NCBI RefSeq assembly: GCF_036323735.1
Contig: NC_086036.1
Coordinates: 24,230,064-24,294,063, forward strand
Length of the DNA stretch: 64,000 nucleotides
Origin: Rattus norvegicus
Lineage: Eukaryota > Chordata > Mammalia > Rodentia > Muridae
Reading direction: 5' to 3'
A program made the position numbers and the translations under genes. This document shows positions 1 through 10,994 of this stretch, in pieces. The notes beneath the pieces are model-generated. The model was not told the DNA's origin. It searched no databases and saw nothing but the letters and a program-made list of their open reading frames with translations. Each line of letters starts with the position of its first letter. Positions within the stretch are counted from its first letter, which is position 1.

Positions 1-47
1 ACTGAACTTCTGAAAGTATAAACTAGCCTCAATTAAATCTTGTCCTT

Positions 48-114
48 GCGCTTACCTAGGAAGCGCAAGGCCCTGGGTTCGGTCCCCAGCTCCGAAAAAA
101 AGAACCAAAAAAAA
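48..114 (+). mobile_element. 5'-truncated ID SINE
   Basis: This is the 3' half of a rat ID (BC1-like) element: CCTAGGAAGCGCAAGG, then GGTTCGGTCCCC (the pol III B box) and an A-rich tail. It is flanked by a perfect 13-bp duplication AAATCTTGTCCTT at 35-47 and 115-127. The 5' A-box half is missing, so it is not expected to be transcribed on its own. The related sequence at 1407-1467 lacks the insertion and represents the empty site. Confidence 0.93.
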
Positions 115-129
115 AAATCTTGTCCTTTA

Positions 130-560
130 TGGGAACAGGACCAAGAATGGGGTGGGGGTGAGAGGCAACAGAATCACTTGACAAATCCTGGGAAATCAAA
201 CTCTGGAGACCAGATCAGGGTGCAGATCTGAGGTTCTTGTGCAGCATGTAAGTTTATATACAGTGTTTGAGCCAATCCCAAGCTCCTAAATCTTTAGCCA
301 ATGGTATCTTGTCACACCGTCACCATGCCCCAATCAAAGCCCTGCCTGATGAGGTTACATCATCAGCCATTGGAACAGGGGAAGCAGCCACCACCCTGGC
401 CTTGATTCCTTTTTGTTGTCTCACTGGTGTGCCAGGAACCATCTTGGGTCTAATGCTGTGTATGGAGGATCAGGTCTCTTCGAGGATTCACAGGAACTCA
501 TGGTGCCTCATTCTCCATCCCATTTTGTCTTTTACAAGGTTGACTTCCACATCCCCCACA
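130..560 (+). mobile_element. Possible solo LTR inserted in the MaLR-like LTR
   Basis: A 431-bp block starts TGGGAACAGG and ends CCCCCACA. It interrupts the host LTR between two copies of GTCCTTTA (122-129 and 561-568), giving TG...CA ends as in an LTR. An 8-bp duplication is longer than the usual 4-6 bp, so part of it may be chance. The family is not recognised. The open frame of 113 codons across it has no recognisable protein. Confidence 0.4.
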
Positions 561-625
561 GTCCTTTATAAAATTTATCTTGGTCACGTTGTCTCTTCAC
601 AGCAATAAAACCATAACTAAGATAC

Positions 626-1400
626 CTTCTTTCTCTCCTACCTGGTGTTGGGGTGTTGGAAGGAATGAGGGGTTGTAGGGAGGTAGTGATGTAAGAACCC
701 AATAAAGTAGCTCCCCAAAATTACACCTGCAAAAGACTGGAAAGCTTCATTCATAACTCCCTAACAATATGGCTGCTACATCAGACCTGAACAATAACAA
801 CACCAATAAACATGTTGACACAAAAAGGGGTGTTAATCTCATGGTGTCTTACCCTAGACAGAGAACTACAGGCAACAGCAAATTACTGTGGACACACAGA
901 GAGAAAATACGTCTCTCCTAGGAATTATCCTAGTTTGTCGAATACAAAACAGTCAGCCACAAAATCGTATATACACATGTGAGCCATACCAAACAGACAT
1001 GGCAGGTTTTATTTATTTGTTTTTGTCTATGCCTATAATAAACAAACAGAAGGAAGGCAATCCTTCCTCTCCTTCCTCTTCTTCCTCTCATCCAAATCCA
1101 ATACCCCGGTCCCATCCCTAGCTCTGTAGCAGACTTTGTGCTGTGCCCTCCCCTTCCTCCCTTCCCCAGTTTCAGCATATCATGTAGATCTTCTCCTTCA
1201 GGCTCCCTCACCCTCAACTCCCATCTCTTTGTCTCAGTGCCAACTCCTACAGGCATACCCTGGGAACTCACCAGCCTTGTTGGGGCCAGGAGACTAAATA
1301 GGTAGTCTTCAGACCCCCACTCTACCTCCTCTTCTTCAAATGTAACCCCCAAGTCTCAATACCAGCTGTGGAACAGACCACCACTTCTGTGCTACAATGA
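626..1400. other. Mostly unassigned; weak L1 3'UTR-like piece at about 815-1060
   Basis: No gene is seen. Around 815-1060 the wording (TGTTAATCTCATGGTG, then a segment ending near AATAAACAAACAGAAGG) resembles the 3'UTR of old rodent L1 elements, but divergence is high. From 1070 to 1370 the sequence is pyrimidine-rich. The antisense frame of 140 codons at 930-1352 reflects that composition. Confidence 0.35.
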
Positions 1401-1467
1401 TAACAGACTGAACTTCTGAAAGTATAAAGTAGCCTCAATTAAATGTTGTCCTTTATGGGAACAGGAC
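1384..1467 (+). mobile_element. Second copy of the MaLR-like LTR fragment (empty site for the ID)
   Basis: Positions 1407-1467 repeat 1-47 plus 128-141 with two mismatches in 61 bp, including the junction into TGGGAACAGGAC, but without the ID. The preceding bases (CTACAATGATAACAGACTG) also fit the LTR. Confidence 0.7.
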
Positions 1468-1600
1468 ACTTCTTCACTGCCCTTATTCCCAGGGTACTAA
1501 GCGGGTCCTGATGGCACACCCTGCTTTTCTACCTTGTGAGGACCCCTCAGTTCCCTGACTCCCTCTTTTTAAGCTATCTCCATCTCTAAGTGTTAGCCCA
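1468..1600. other. Unassigned spacer before the L1
   Basis: No coding or repeat signature is recognised between the LTR fragment and the first L1-like wording at about 1600. Confidence 0.4.
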
Positions 1601-1834
1601 AGATGAGGAAACACATTCTAACTAGACCCTCCATTGGCCAGCAAGCAGGATCTCAGAAGCATTTGACACCAGACAATACGCTTGCCTCAGAAACCGAGAG
1701 GGCAACAGAAACCAAGGAGCAGACAGAGCACTAGACCCACAAAGACAAGAGCGCATATTTGCAGCTAGAATGAAAATATTCCCCCAAATATTCCCAAACT
1801 CAGATGCCTAGACACCCATGAAAGAACACAATCG

Positions 1835-2620
1835 AAACAGCCAGGGCAATATGTCTCCACTAGACTCCAGCAACCCTATTGGCAGCAGGCCCTGAGCAAT
1901 GTGATACAGCTGAAGCACAGGCAGGGAATGAATAAGTCCAGTAAAGAAATCTATGAAAACAAAAACAGCGGAATGAGGGGGAGGGGAGAACAGCTCAAGA
2001 TTTATAAGTGCAAGAAGAATCAATAAAGAAACACAGATAGGGAAAACTGGAAATGAAAAGATTTAGGAACTCAAACAGGAACCTCAGAGGCAAGCCTCAA
2101 CAGAATACAAGAGATGGGAGAGAGAATCACAGTCATTGAAGGCAATATAGAAGAAATGGATATCTCATAAAAAAAGTGTTAAATCTTAAAACAAACAAAC
2201 AAAAAAATCCAGGCACAAAACATCCAGGAAATCTAGGACATTATGAAAAGACAAAATATATAAATAATAGGAATAGAGAAAGGAGAAGAAACCCTGATAA
2301 AGGCACAAAATATTTTTGACAAGATCATAGAAGAAAAGAATTTCAAACTTAAAGAAGATGCCTGTAAATGCACAAGAAGCATGAAGAACATCGAATTGAC
2401 TGGAGCAGAAGAGAAAGTCCTCCTGACCCATGATAATCAAAACTCTACATGTAAAGAAAAAAATATTAAAAGCTGGTAGGGAAAAGACCAAGTAACATGT
2501 AATATGTTTTCTAAACGTATTAGAAAAAATGATTGACTTTTCAATGAAGACTCTAAAAGTAGGAAGTGCCTGGACAGCCCTACAGGAGGTACTAGAAGAA
2601 AGACTAGAAGAAACCTGAAG
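1835..2620 (+). pseudogene. L1 ORF1 remnant
   Basis: The run from about 1845 (GGGCAATATGTCTCCAC) through AAACATCCAGGAAATCTA and CTTTTCAATGAAGACTC follows the rodent L1 ORF1 gene, which encodes the RNA-binding nucleic-acid chaperone of the L1 particle. It is full of stops and short indels. The 3' end of ORF1 is disturbed by the junction at about 2562. Confidence 0.8.
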
Positions 2621-2739
2621 AGTCTAAGCACAGCCAGAAAAACCCAAAGAATAATGATCTCAGACCAGCAAATGGAAAGAGAGGGAGGGGGAACCCAGAC
2701 CACCACAACAGAATAATGGGAATGAACAAACAAGGCTCA

Positions 2740-4240
2740 TTGATAACTCTCAACATTAATGTTCTTAATTCTTCAATAAAAAGACACAGACTAACAGAAT
2801 GGATTTAAAAACAAGAGTCACCCTTCTGCTACATCCAATAAGATGTTCAACAGACTCTAAAAGACCTCAGATGCCAGCCCAGACTGCTATACTCTGCAAA
2901 ATTTTTAATTATGAGAGATGGAAAGACTTTTCAAGATAAAACCAAATTTAAGCAGTATCTATCTACAAATCCAACCCTGTAGAAGGCACTGGAAGGAAGA
3001 ATTACACCTGAAGAGCCCAACCACACCCAAGAAAACACAGGGAGTTATCTTAGACCAGCAAATCAAAGGTGGGGGGGCACACCACAGCAAAATAATGGGA
3101 ATGAACAAGCAATGTTCATTGATAACTCTCAACAACAATGGCCTTAATTCCTCAATAAAAGGACACAGACTAACAGAATGGATTTAAAAACAAGATCCAT
3201 TCTTCTGCTACATCCAAGAAACAAATCTCAACATCAAAGATAGACATCATCTCAGAATAAAAGGATGAGGACTTACCTAGGAAGCGCAAGGCCCTGGGTT
3301 CGGTCCCCAGCTCTGAAAAAAAGAACCAAAAAAAAAAAAAAAAAAAAAAAAAGGATGAGGAAAGATATTCTTAGCAAACAGACCTAAAAAGCAAGCTGGT
3401 GTAGCCATTTTAATATCTGGCAAAATAGACTTAAAACTAAAACTAGTTTTAAACTACCATTGATTAGGAGATGTAGGGAAAGTCGCTGCATACTCAGCAA
3501 AGAAAAAAATTTGTCAAGAGGATATTGTAACCCTAAACATTTAAACATCAAATACAAGGGCATGTAAGTTCATAAAAAGAAACCCTACTACAGTTAAAAA
3601 ATCACATTGACCCTCACACAGTGATGGTGTACCCCACTCTCCAGACAAAAACTAAACAGAGAAATGCTGGAGCTAACTGGCATCATAAACCAAATGAACA
3701 TAACAGATATTATAGAACATTAGACACAGACAAAAGAATATAACGATTTTTCTTAGTAGCTCATGGAACTTTTTCCAAAACTGACCACACATTAGGATAC
3801 AAGGCAGGTCTCAACAGATACAGGAGGGTTGACTAACACCCTGAACTCTATCTGACCACATGGATTAAAGTTGGATATCGATAACAACAGAAAGCTTATG
3901 GACTCACAAAAAACGAATAACTCACTACTTAATAAAAATTTCTGTCAAGACAGAAATTAAGAAGGAAATTAAAAACTTTTTAGAATTGGATGAAAATGAA
4001 CACACAACATACCCAAACTATGGGACACAGTAAAGACAGTTCTAAGAGGCAATTTAATAGCACTAAAGAAAGCTATTCCATAGTAATAACTTAACAGAAA
4101 ACCTAAACGATCTAGAATATAAAGAAGAAATAAATCCCAAAAGGAGTAAATGGCAAGAAATAATTAAATTCAGGGCTGAACTCAACAAAATAGAAACAAA
4201 CAAACAAACAAACAAAACTAATACAGAGATTCAGTGAAAC
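2740..4240 (+). pseudogene. L1 ORF2 remnant, endonuclease region
   Basis: The conceptual translation around 3115-3187 reads SLITLNNNGLNSSIKGHRL, the hallmark start of the L1 ORF2 endonuclease domain. Matching nucleotides continue past the ID through TAAGCCAGCAGG-like and AACATTAGACACAGAC wording to the early reverse-transcriptase region near 4240. The copy has several stops. A second, diverged copy of the ORF2 start lies at 2740-2840. Confidence 0.8.
3272..3350 (+). mobile_element. 5'-truncated ID SINE inside the L1
   Basis: CTTACCTAGGAAGCGCAAGG, then GGTTCGGTCCCC and a long A tail form a truncated ID. It is flanked by an 11-bp repeat AAGGATGAGGA at 3261-3271 and 3351-3361. It is inserted in the endonuclease region of the L1 and is therefore younger than it. 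Confidence 0.93.
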
Positions 4241-4289
4241 AATTTAGGAAATCAGTAAGATGGATAAACCCGTAGCCAAATTAATGCAG

Positions 4290-6012
4290 AGGCAGAGAAC
4301 GAAGAGGCTATAGTAATAAAAACTGTATGGTATTGACACAAAACACACATGCTGGTCATGTAATAGAATTGAATGCAGACATAAAGTCACCACATCCACG
4401 GACACCTGAGTTTTGATAAAGAAGTCAACAGTACACAGCAGTAAAAAGCCAGTATCTTCAAATGATGGTGTAGTCAAACTGGGTACTCCATGTAGAAGAA
4501 TGCAAATGGTTTGAATTTCATTCTGCACAAAACTCAAGTCTAAACGGATGAAAGACATTGATCCAGAATCACGATCAACATAAATCCAGACACACTGAAT
4601 CTGATAGAAGAAAAAAAAATGGGAAATAATCTTGAACTCATTGGCCCAGGAAGGACTTTCTGGACTGAACACCTGTGGCATAGGCACTAAGATCAACCAT
4701 GATCATACATGAGACCCATCCCATGGGCAAGCGCCAATCTTTGGCTCTATTAATGATGCCCTGTTATGCTTATAGATAGGAGTCTAGCGTGGCTGTCCTC
4801 TGTGAGGCTTCGCCCAGCAGCTGACTCAGACAGATGCAGACACCCACAGCCAAACAGTGGAGGGAGCTTGGAGACTCTTGTGGAAGAACAGGAGGAAGGG
4901 TTCTGGCCTCTAAGGGTATGGAAACTCCACAGGAAGGCCAAAAGAATCAACTAACCTGGACCCTTGGGGCTCTTAGAGACTGAACCACCATCCAAACAAC
5001 ATACGTGGGCTGGACCTAGGCCCCCCTGCTCATATGTAGCAGATGTGTAGTTTGGTCTTCATGTGGGCCCTGAACAACTGGAACAGGGGCTACCCCAAAA
5101 GTTATTGCCTGTGTATGGGAAATGTACCTCTAGCTGGACTGCTTTCTCTAGCCTCAGTGGGAGAGGCCCCACAGAGACTTGAAGTGCCAGGGTGAAGCGA
5201 GGAGGGAGTGACCAGGAGGGGACAGTAAATGGGATGTAAAGTGAATAAGTAAAAGCAAGCAAGCAAACAAACAGACCCCCCCCCCAAAAATAAAAATGGG
5301 ACTTCATGAACTGGAAAGCTTCTGTATAGCAAAGGATGCTGTCATTCAGGCAAAACTGCAGCCTACAGAATGGGAAAAGATTGAAGGGATAATATCCAAG
5401 ACATATAAGGAACTAAAAAAACGGTCATCAAGGAAACAACTCAATTTAAAAATGGGGTACAGATCTGAACAGAATTTTCATAAAGGAAACTCAAATGGCT
5501 GAGAAGCATTTAAAAAATGCTCAACATTCTTAGTCACCAGGGAGATGCAAATCAAAACCACCTTGAGATTCCACCTTATACCGGTCAGGATGGTTAACAT
5601 CAGTAAAACAAATTCCAGTGCATGTTGGCGATGATGTGGAGTGAGGGGACCACACACCCATTGCTGGTGGCAGTGCAAACTTGTACAGCCCCTGATGGAA
5701 ATCAGGGTAGCCGTTCCTTAAACGTTCTCAATAGGTCAAATGCAAGATCTAGCTATACCACTTTTGGGCCAAATCCCAAAGGCTGCTTCATCCTACCACA
5801 GGGACACTTGCCCAACCATGGCCATTTCTGTTCTATTATATAATATCTAGAGATTGGAACCAACTTAGATGTCTATCAATGGATGAACATAGAAAGACAT
5901 TGTGGTAGATTTACACAGTGGAATATTACTCAGCCATTAAAAAATATAAAGTTGTGAAATTTGCAGGGTTTAGTAGATGGAATGGAACCAGAAAAAAAAT
6001 TCATTCCATGTA
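4290..6012 (+). pseudogene. L1 ORF2 remnant, C-terminal region
   Basis: From about 4325 (GGTATTGACACAAAACACAC) to 4696, and again from 5293 (AAAATGGGACTTCATGAACT) to about 6010, the DNA follows the 3' third of L1 ORF2, ending with the region just upstream of the stop (GAAATTTGCAGGG, GACCCAGAAAGACAAATA-like). The reverse-transcriptase core between 4240 and 4290 is deleted. Confidence 0.8.
4697..5285 (+). mobile_element. Nested L1 3'UTR fragment
   Basis: This segment interrupts ORF2 of the surrounding element. It has typical rodent L1 3'UTR wording (GCAGCTGACTCAGACAGATG, CACATGTAGCAGATGTG-like, CTTGGTCTTCATGTGGG-like), ending at ATGTAAAGTGAATAAGTAAA. It is a 5'-truncated later insertion. No clear target-site duplication is seen. 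Confidence 0.75.
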
Positions 6013-6325
6013 AGGAAGAGTCAGGCCCAGAAAGACAAATACGGTAGGAATTCACTTATATGTGGATGTTAGCTGCTAAGCCATTGAGAAGCAAGCTACA
6101 ATCTGGATAGCAATCTGGTTAGGTGGGGAGTAAGGGGCTGTGGGAGAGGAATGGATCTCCCTAGGAAGGGGATACAGAATACATAGGAATGAATGGATAT
6201 GGAAGGAACCAGAATGGGAGAATCTAACAGGGAGGGGCAGGAAGAAGGAGTTGAGGAGTGGAATATGGATGAACAGCTAAAATGAAATGCCATTTGAGGG
6301 GCTGTATTCTATTGAATACAGTAGA

Positions 6326-6379
<54 letters not shown>
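6326..6379. repeat. (CA)n microsatellite
   Basis: An uninterrupted CA run lies within the L1 3'UTR. Confidence 0.98.
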
Positions 6380-6380
<1 letters not shown>

Positions 6381-7249
6381 GTCGATCCAAATGAAATTGT
6401 TAAATAATGCAGGAGACAGGGCCTGAATGGAACATCTCTCTTTGCTTCCAGTTCTGGGAATATGTTATTTCATCAAGTTCTTGGCCTAAGGGGTCCCATT
6501 AGATCCCCCAAACAAGCCAAGCCGTTGCCTAGGCTGTTGGTTCTCCACAAATGGACAGAAAGACCCTATTGCTGTAGACAACACCTACTCAAGTCATTGC
6601 ACATAGAGAAGTCAAACTGGTGCCTACCCAGAGCCTTCCCCCATACCGAGTACGTTCAGGGTACTTGAAGATGCTCTGCAGGCTACCACAGGAGACGGGT
6701 AAGCACTACCCTATCTACAAGCCCTTAGCTCTATAATGCTGACCTGCCTGCAAGACTCACCACACAAAGCTTTGGGAGTAACCAGCACTATCTGTTTTGA
6801 GTTAGAGCCCTCTCCGTGAGATGGAATCCCTGACACTGCTGGGTTGGCCAAAAACCCGAGAAAAGATAATCCAGGCACCAGGGTAAAACCGAATCCTACT
6901 GTTTTGCTAAAGGAATGCAGCATTAAAGTGATTTCTAACAACATTCCTAACAACTCGCAGACCTACGCCCTGCTCAGCCATCGGCAGAAAAGCTCTCTCC
7001 TGCGGCAAATGGGAACAAACACAGAGACATGTAGCTAGACATAGAGAGTGAGAGACCCTGGAACACTAAATAAATTCCTTCCCCCAGGGCCTAGGAAACA
7101 GCAGGAGAGTGGGCACAAAAGAGTGTAAGGGACAGGGGACACGGAGTACAGCAAGGAATCAAGGCTTTTTAGACACAAAAGGGCTGGAGTCCATATGAAC
7201 TCACAGGGACCAGGGCCTGCACAGGTCCACACCAGATGGGGTCCCAGAG

Positions 7250-7251
<2 letters not shown>

Positions 7252-7309
<58 letters not shown>

Positions 7310-7312
7310 ACA
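7252..7312. repeat. (CA)n microsatellite
   Basis: A CA run with one AA interruption lies within the L1 3'UTR. It accounts for the antisense frame of alternating Cys/Val. Confidence 0.98.
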
Positions 7313-7812
7313 CCCCTAACCCAGAAGCAATTACTAATTGATAGTCACTTGCGATGAAAAATTAGTTCTCTTCAAGGAAGTCGTACTGGGGAAACAAATC
7401 AGTCTTCGCAGTTGATAGCCAACAGAAGACAAACTCAACAGCATCATTGGAGGCATGTTGTATCGTATCTCACGAGTTCTCTGCATGTGTGTGCAAGCAT
7501 GTGTCTCTGTGTCTATTGCATTTCTTGTGCTTTTCTTTGGCTCTCTCTCTCTCTCTCTTGTTTGGTTGTTTTGTTATATTCCAATTTGTCTGTTTGTTTA
7601 CTTATTTTATGTTATTATTACTTTTATACTATATTACATAATACTATATTATTACGTTTATATTTCTTAAACGCCTGTTTGTTTTCTAACAAGAGACAGA
7701 GAGGGTTTGGATCTGGATGGAGACAATATAGAGAAGAAGTGGGAGGAGTAGGGGGAAGGGAAACTATAATCAGAATATAGCTTATGAAAAAATTATTTCA
7801 ATAAAATGGAAA

Positions 7813-7935
7813 AAAGAAATGGAGGCCATGAGCGTGTGAGAGAGTGAGGGGAAACACGAGGGGGAGACACGGCAAGGGCTGGGAAGACGAAAATGAAGGG
7901 AAATGCGATATGTCTATATTTTAGTTAAAACATTT
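7813..7935 (+). mobile_element. Possible older L1 3' tail
   Basis: GAGGCCATGAGCGTGTGAGAG followed by a purine-rich stretch and TATATTTTAGTT resembles the very 3' end of an older L1 subfamily, into which the Lx element may have landed. Confidence 0.35.
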
Positions 7936-8590
7936 AAAAAGTGGGTAAAGGTTGTCAGAATCTTTTTTTCCCCTTTTAAATCTTGGAAGTGAGCCAAATT
8001 ATACAATCTTGGGAAGTATATATTCAAGAGCAGTGGCTGGCTTTTGGTTAGAAGTGTAAGCTTTGATTATATCTTCCCAAGTAACCTTAAAAAGTCACAG
8101 CCCACATTCACAGTAAAATTATCATCTTAGCAACCGCCCAAGGGAATGGACATGCTCGTAGGGCTTTCAAAGTCCCGGTACCAAATGTCTACCGTTCCAC
8201 GGCTGTCAAGCAGTCTGCCAAAAGCTCACTTGTGGGGATGTCTACCCATAACCTCTTTCTGGCTTGCACAGAGGGAAAGGCATTGTTGTTGCAAGGTGTC
8301 TGTTGAAAACAGTTGCAGGCACCTGTGTAACTTCCTAGCTGTCTGGCTCAGTGACTAATGGACAGCAGACTGCCCGATATCTTTGAGAGGAAAATCGGGG
8401 AGATGAGATGCCCATGGGCCATTGGACATCTTGGAAGTAACTTTGGTAACTGAGGAGACTTCAGGCTATAATAATAAAAAGTCAGACCACATCATCAGCT
8501 TTATAAAGTATGCAAAACAAAACAGCAAAACCAAAGCCCTCTGGGGATGCAGAGAATCTGGTTGTCAGAGTAGTCAACCATGTGCACTAT
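7936..8590. other. Unique block, no gene seen
   Basis: No repeat wording or coding signature is recognised. An X-box-like string ATCATCTTAGCAAC lies at 8121-8134. Confidence 0.5.
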
Positions 8591-8744
8591 GAATCACCCC
8601 ATTTTAAACAAAGCAATACGAACACTGAGAGAGACAAAGGCACGGCCCATTGACAGGAAAATAAAAATCACCAGAAGACACTGCTTTCAAGGAAGTACAG
8701 ATGCTGGACTTACCAGATAGAGGCTTCAAAGTAGCTGCTTGGAT

Positions 8745-8845
8745 CCAGTTTGGTGCTCAGGAGGCTGAGACCGAGGATCTTTTGAAACCAGGGACTTTAG
8801 GCTCACTTAGGCATGAGTGAGGCCATGTCTCTTAAAATTCAACTA
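8745..8845 (+). mobile_element. B1-like SINE, diverged
   Basis: GCTCAGGAGGCTGAGACCGAGGATC followed by GAGTGAGGCCATGTCTC is the right part of a 7SL-derived (Alu/B1-like) SINE inserted in the HAL1 segment. Confidence 0.5.
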
Positions 8846-8959
8846 TGTTTAAATGACGAAACCAGACAAAGCAAGAAGTTAGGCCATACTAACCAAAAGA
8901 GCAATATTCCGACAAATAGAAAACATCAATAAAAACATAAAAGTGGTCTATCTATGTCC

Positions 8960-9088
8960 ATAAAGAAAATCCGAAGTCGGTGGTGACACCCTTGAAATCC
9001 CCGCATTGGGAAACTCGGTCTAGAGGAATGATAGCTCTGGGCCAGCCTGAGCTATGTAGTGAGACCCTGTCTCTCACTCCTCCATGAA
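8960..9088 (+). mobile_element. B1 SINE, diverged
   Basis: GGTGGTGACACCCTTGAAATCC, GGGCCAGCCTGAGCTATGTAG and GAGACCCTGTCTC give the B1 order in sense orientation. Confidence 0.75.
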
Positions 9089-9185
9089 AAAAATATTCTG
9101 GAATCAAAAAATATGGCAACCAAGATAAAAAACCTTATCAGTGCAACTTGACAACAGATGTGCCCACTCAGAAGATAATTAAATC

Positions 9186-9582
9186 CATGCCTTCAGATGG
9201 CAGCCCAGGGAGACAAACACATTTCAAAAACAGATTGAAATTAAGAAGGACTAAGCCACAGGCCAGAGTCCAGTGGGCACCATCAAACATGCCAAACTAT
9301 GTGCATCTTGGGTTTCAGACGGGGGTGTTGATGAAATAGTAGGTGGAGCTCACAGGTATTGATGAACGTTGGCCTATACGTTCTCTGCACACTTCAAAGA
9401 GGATCAGTTCAGAGTAATCCACAGCAGTGACATCATAACCGAATGTCAAAAGGTAAGGACAGCAAGCCTCAAGCTCAAGAGGGGTCAGAGAGCAGCATGG
9501 ATGAGGCCCCTGACTTCTGTAGGGCCAGCACCAGATAGCGTCATGCACCTAGGCCTCCAACCTCTCTCTGCAGGATCAGAGA
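9186..9582. other. Unassigned block
   Basis: No confident repeat or gene. It could still be degraded L1M. Confidence 0.4.
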
Positions 9583-9984
9583 TGCACTGGGTAGTTTTAT
9601 GTCAACTTGACAAAAGCTAGAGCCACTGGGGAAGAAGGAATTTATGCCCCCATCAGATTGGCCTGGGCAAAAACCCGTGGGGAATCGTCCTATTTGATCA
9701 TTGGTATGGCAGGGCCTCTCCCACTGTGGATGGAGGCACACCAGCACTGGTGGTCCTGGGTTCTTCTGTTAGAACAGACTGAGAAAGCCATGAGGAGCAA
9801 GCCAGTCAGCAGCACCCCTCCATGGCCTCTGCATCAGCTCTGCCTCCAGGTTCCTGGCCTTGCTTGGTTGCTTGTTTTGAGTTCCCTCAGCGATATATAG
9901 ACGTGTAAGCTGAAATGAATACTTTGCTTCTGAGTACCTATATTCCTGGTGTTTCATCCCCGTAATAGAAACCTGACTAAGGTA
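9583..9984 (+). mobile_element. MaLR-like LTR (5' LTR position)
   Basis: It starts TGCACTGGGTAGTTTTATG and carries GTCAACTTGAC, the segment CTCCATGGCCTCTGCATCAG, a GAATACTTTGC polyadenylation-like region and the end ACCTGACTAAGGTA. These are marks of the rodent MaLR-type LTR class that recurs at 28.6, 30.3, 31.0, 31.8, 37.0, 42.7, 45.1 and 50.2 kb. The subfamily (MT/ORR1/MTE-like) is uncertain. Confidence 0.75.
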
Positions 9985-10990
9985 GAAATTAGTACTGGAC
10001 AATGGACTATTGCAATGTCAGATTTGACTATGTTTGGGGAAAGATTGTAAGAGAATTTTTGACCTTTGGATTAGAAAACCCTTCAAGTGTTCACAGGTTA
10101 CTGAGCCATTGTGGAAACTTAGAAGATAATTCTGAGTGCGGTGCAGATGACAGAAGCCTGGTTTGCAAAGTTTCAGAGGGAAGTCTGACAGTCCCTCAAA
10201 GACTCAATTAGGATCATTTTGAATTGAGGGTCACCAAAGTGAAACCTTTCTTTTGTGTGGACAAATGAAACTGGTCAGCTTGGGCTGAAGAATCAGCTGT
10301 GATTTAGAAGAGACCAGAATCACTGATATGAAAATTTCTGGGAAGTGTTTCCTCATGGTCAGCACACAGAAGCTGTAGTTTAGGGGTGACCAACATTTTA
10401 CCTAGAGCTGGCAGAAGAACTGGATAGTGTTTCCCAGGTGGTCCTGGTTTTGAAGGCATGATGGGGTCATGGACAGCAGTTGAGGCTTGGTACTGAGAGG
10501 GGTTAGAAAAGGCCAATGGTGAAGGTACAGACTCAGTTGCAGTCATAGCCCCAGGTTTGAAGAGGTCATGGAGAGAAGCTGAGGTTCTGCACCATATGAT
10601 AGGGATAGAGTCCTTGAAGAGAGCCTAGTAGAGGAGATTGGTGAAGGTACAGCTCTGTTGTGGTGGAGACCCCAACAGTTTGGAGATACCAGTCCTATCT
10701 TGGGACAATTGCCAATATCAGCATCATCCTGAACCTAGGGTTCACTGCCTATGCTGTGGATGTCAATCAGAGACACACTGCTGCCAGGGCCCTTTGGAGC
10801 CCGCATGATCATGAGTGAGTCCCATATGTCAAGCACTAAGCTTTCCACGATGTTTAACTTTGATTTTGCTTTGATCTCATCATGATTCTGCCCTGGTTCT
10901 TCCAGTACTCTTAGCTTGCTTGTGTTACTGGAACCTACAGAAAGCTAAGAGAGACTTTGGAGTTTAATGATACTAATTTTAATGAATTAG
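9985..10990 (+). mobile_element. MaLR internal sequence (non-coding)
   Basis: Directly 3' of the LTR, GAAATTAGTACTGGACAATGG and ATTTGACTATGTTTGGGGA match the wording that follows the 5' LTR in MaLR elements. The region continues to about 10990 without a long frame, as is usual for these non-autonomous, ERVL-related elements. Confidence 0.55.
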
Positions 10991-10994
10991 AGAA

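Larger units (their letters stand above)
1..625 (+). mobile_element. MaLR/ORR1-like LTR, 3' part, split by two inserts
   Basis: The pieces 1-47, 128-129 and 561-625 join to give the 3' part of a MaLR-like rodent LTR: the run CTGAACTTCTGAAAG, an ATTAAA polyadenylation-like signal, and the end CACAGCAATAAAACCATAACTAAG, read after removing the ID at 48-114 and the insert at 130-560. The left part of the element lies outside the window. The label ORR1-like is from memory. Confidence 0.6.
1600..7812 (+). mobile_element. Lx-type L1 retrotransposon, degenerate, with rearrangement and nested insertions
   Basis: The order is that of an L1: 5'UTR/ORF1-like sequence (about 1600-2600), ORF2 endonuclease-like sequence (about 2740-4240), an internal gap that removes most of the reverse transcriptase, the ORF2 C-terminal part (about 4295-4696 and 5290-6010), a long Lx 3'UTR, and a terminal CAATAAAATGG near 7800. 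It is interrupted by an ID at 3272-3350 and an L1 3'UTR piece at about 4697-5285. Many stops and frameshifts show it is dead. Boundaries are approximate. Confidence 0.88.
6020..7812 (+). mobile_element. Lx L1 3'UTR
   Basis: This is a long non-coding 3'UTR of the Lx type. It includes GGCCTAAGGGGTCCCAT at about 6482, AGAGCCTTCCCCCATAC at about 6630 and a (T/TA)-rich segment at about 7550-7670, and it ends at AATTATTTCAATAAAATGG. It contains (CA)n tracts at 6326-6379 and 7252-7312. Confidence 0.85.
8590..9185 (+). mobile_element. Ancient L1M/HAL1 ORF1 fragment
   Basis: GCCCATTGACAGGAAAATAA, CAAGGAAGTACAGATGCTGG, ATAGAAAACATCAATAAAAA and ATATTCTGGAATCAAAAAAT follow, in order, the ORF1 region of ancient mammalian L1/HAL1 elements. 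Two B1-like SINEs (about 8745-8845 and 8960-9088) interrupt it. Confidence 0.65.

Noticed and set aside
930..1352. 140-codon antisense frame
   Set aside because: Low-complexity composition and partial overlap with an L1-like piece; no known protein resemblance.
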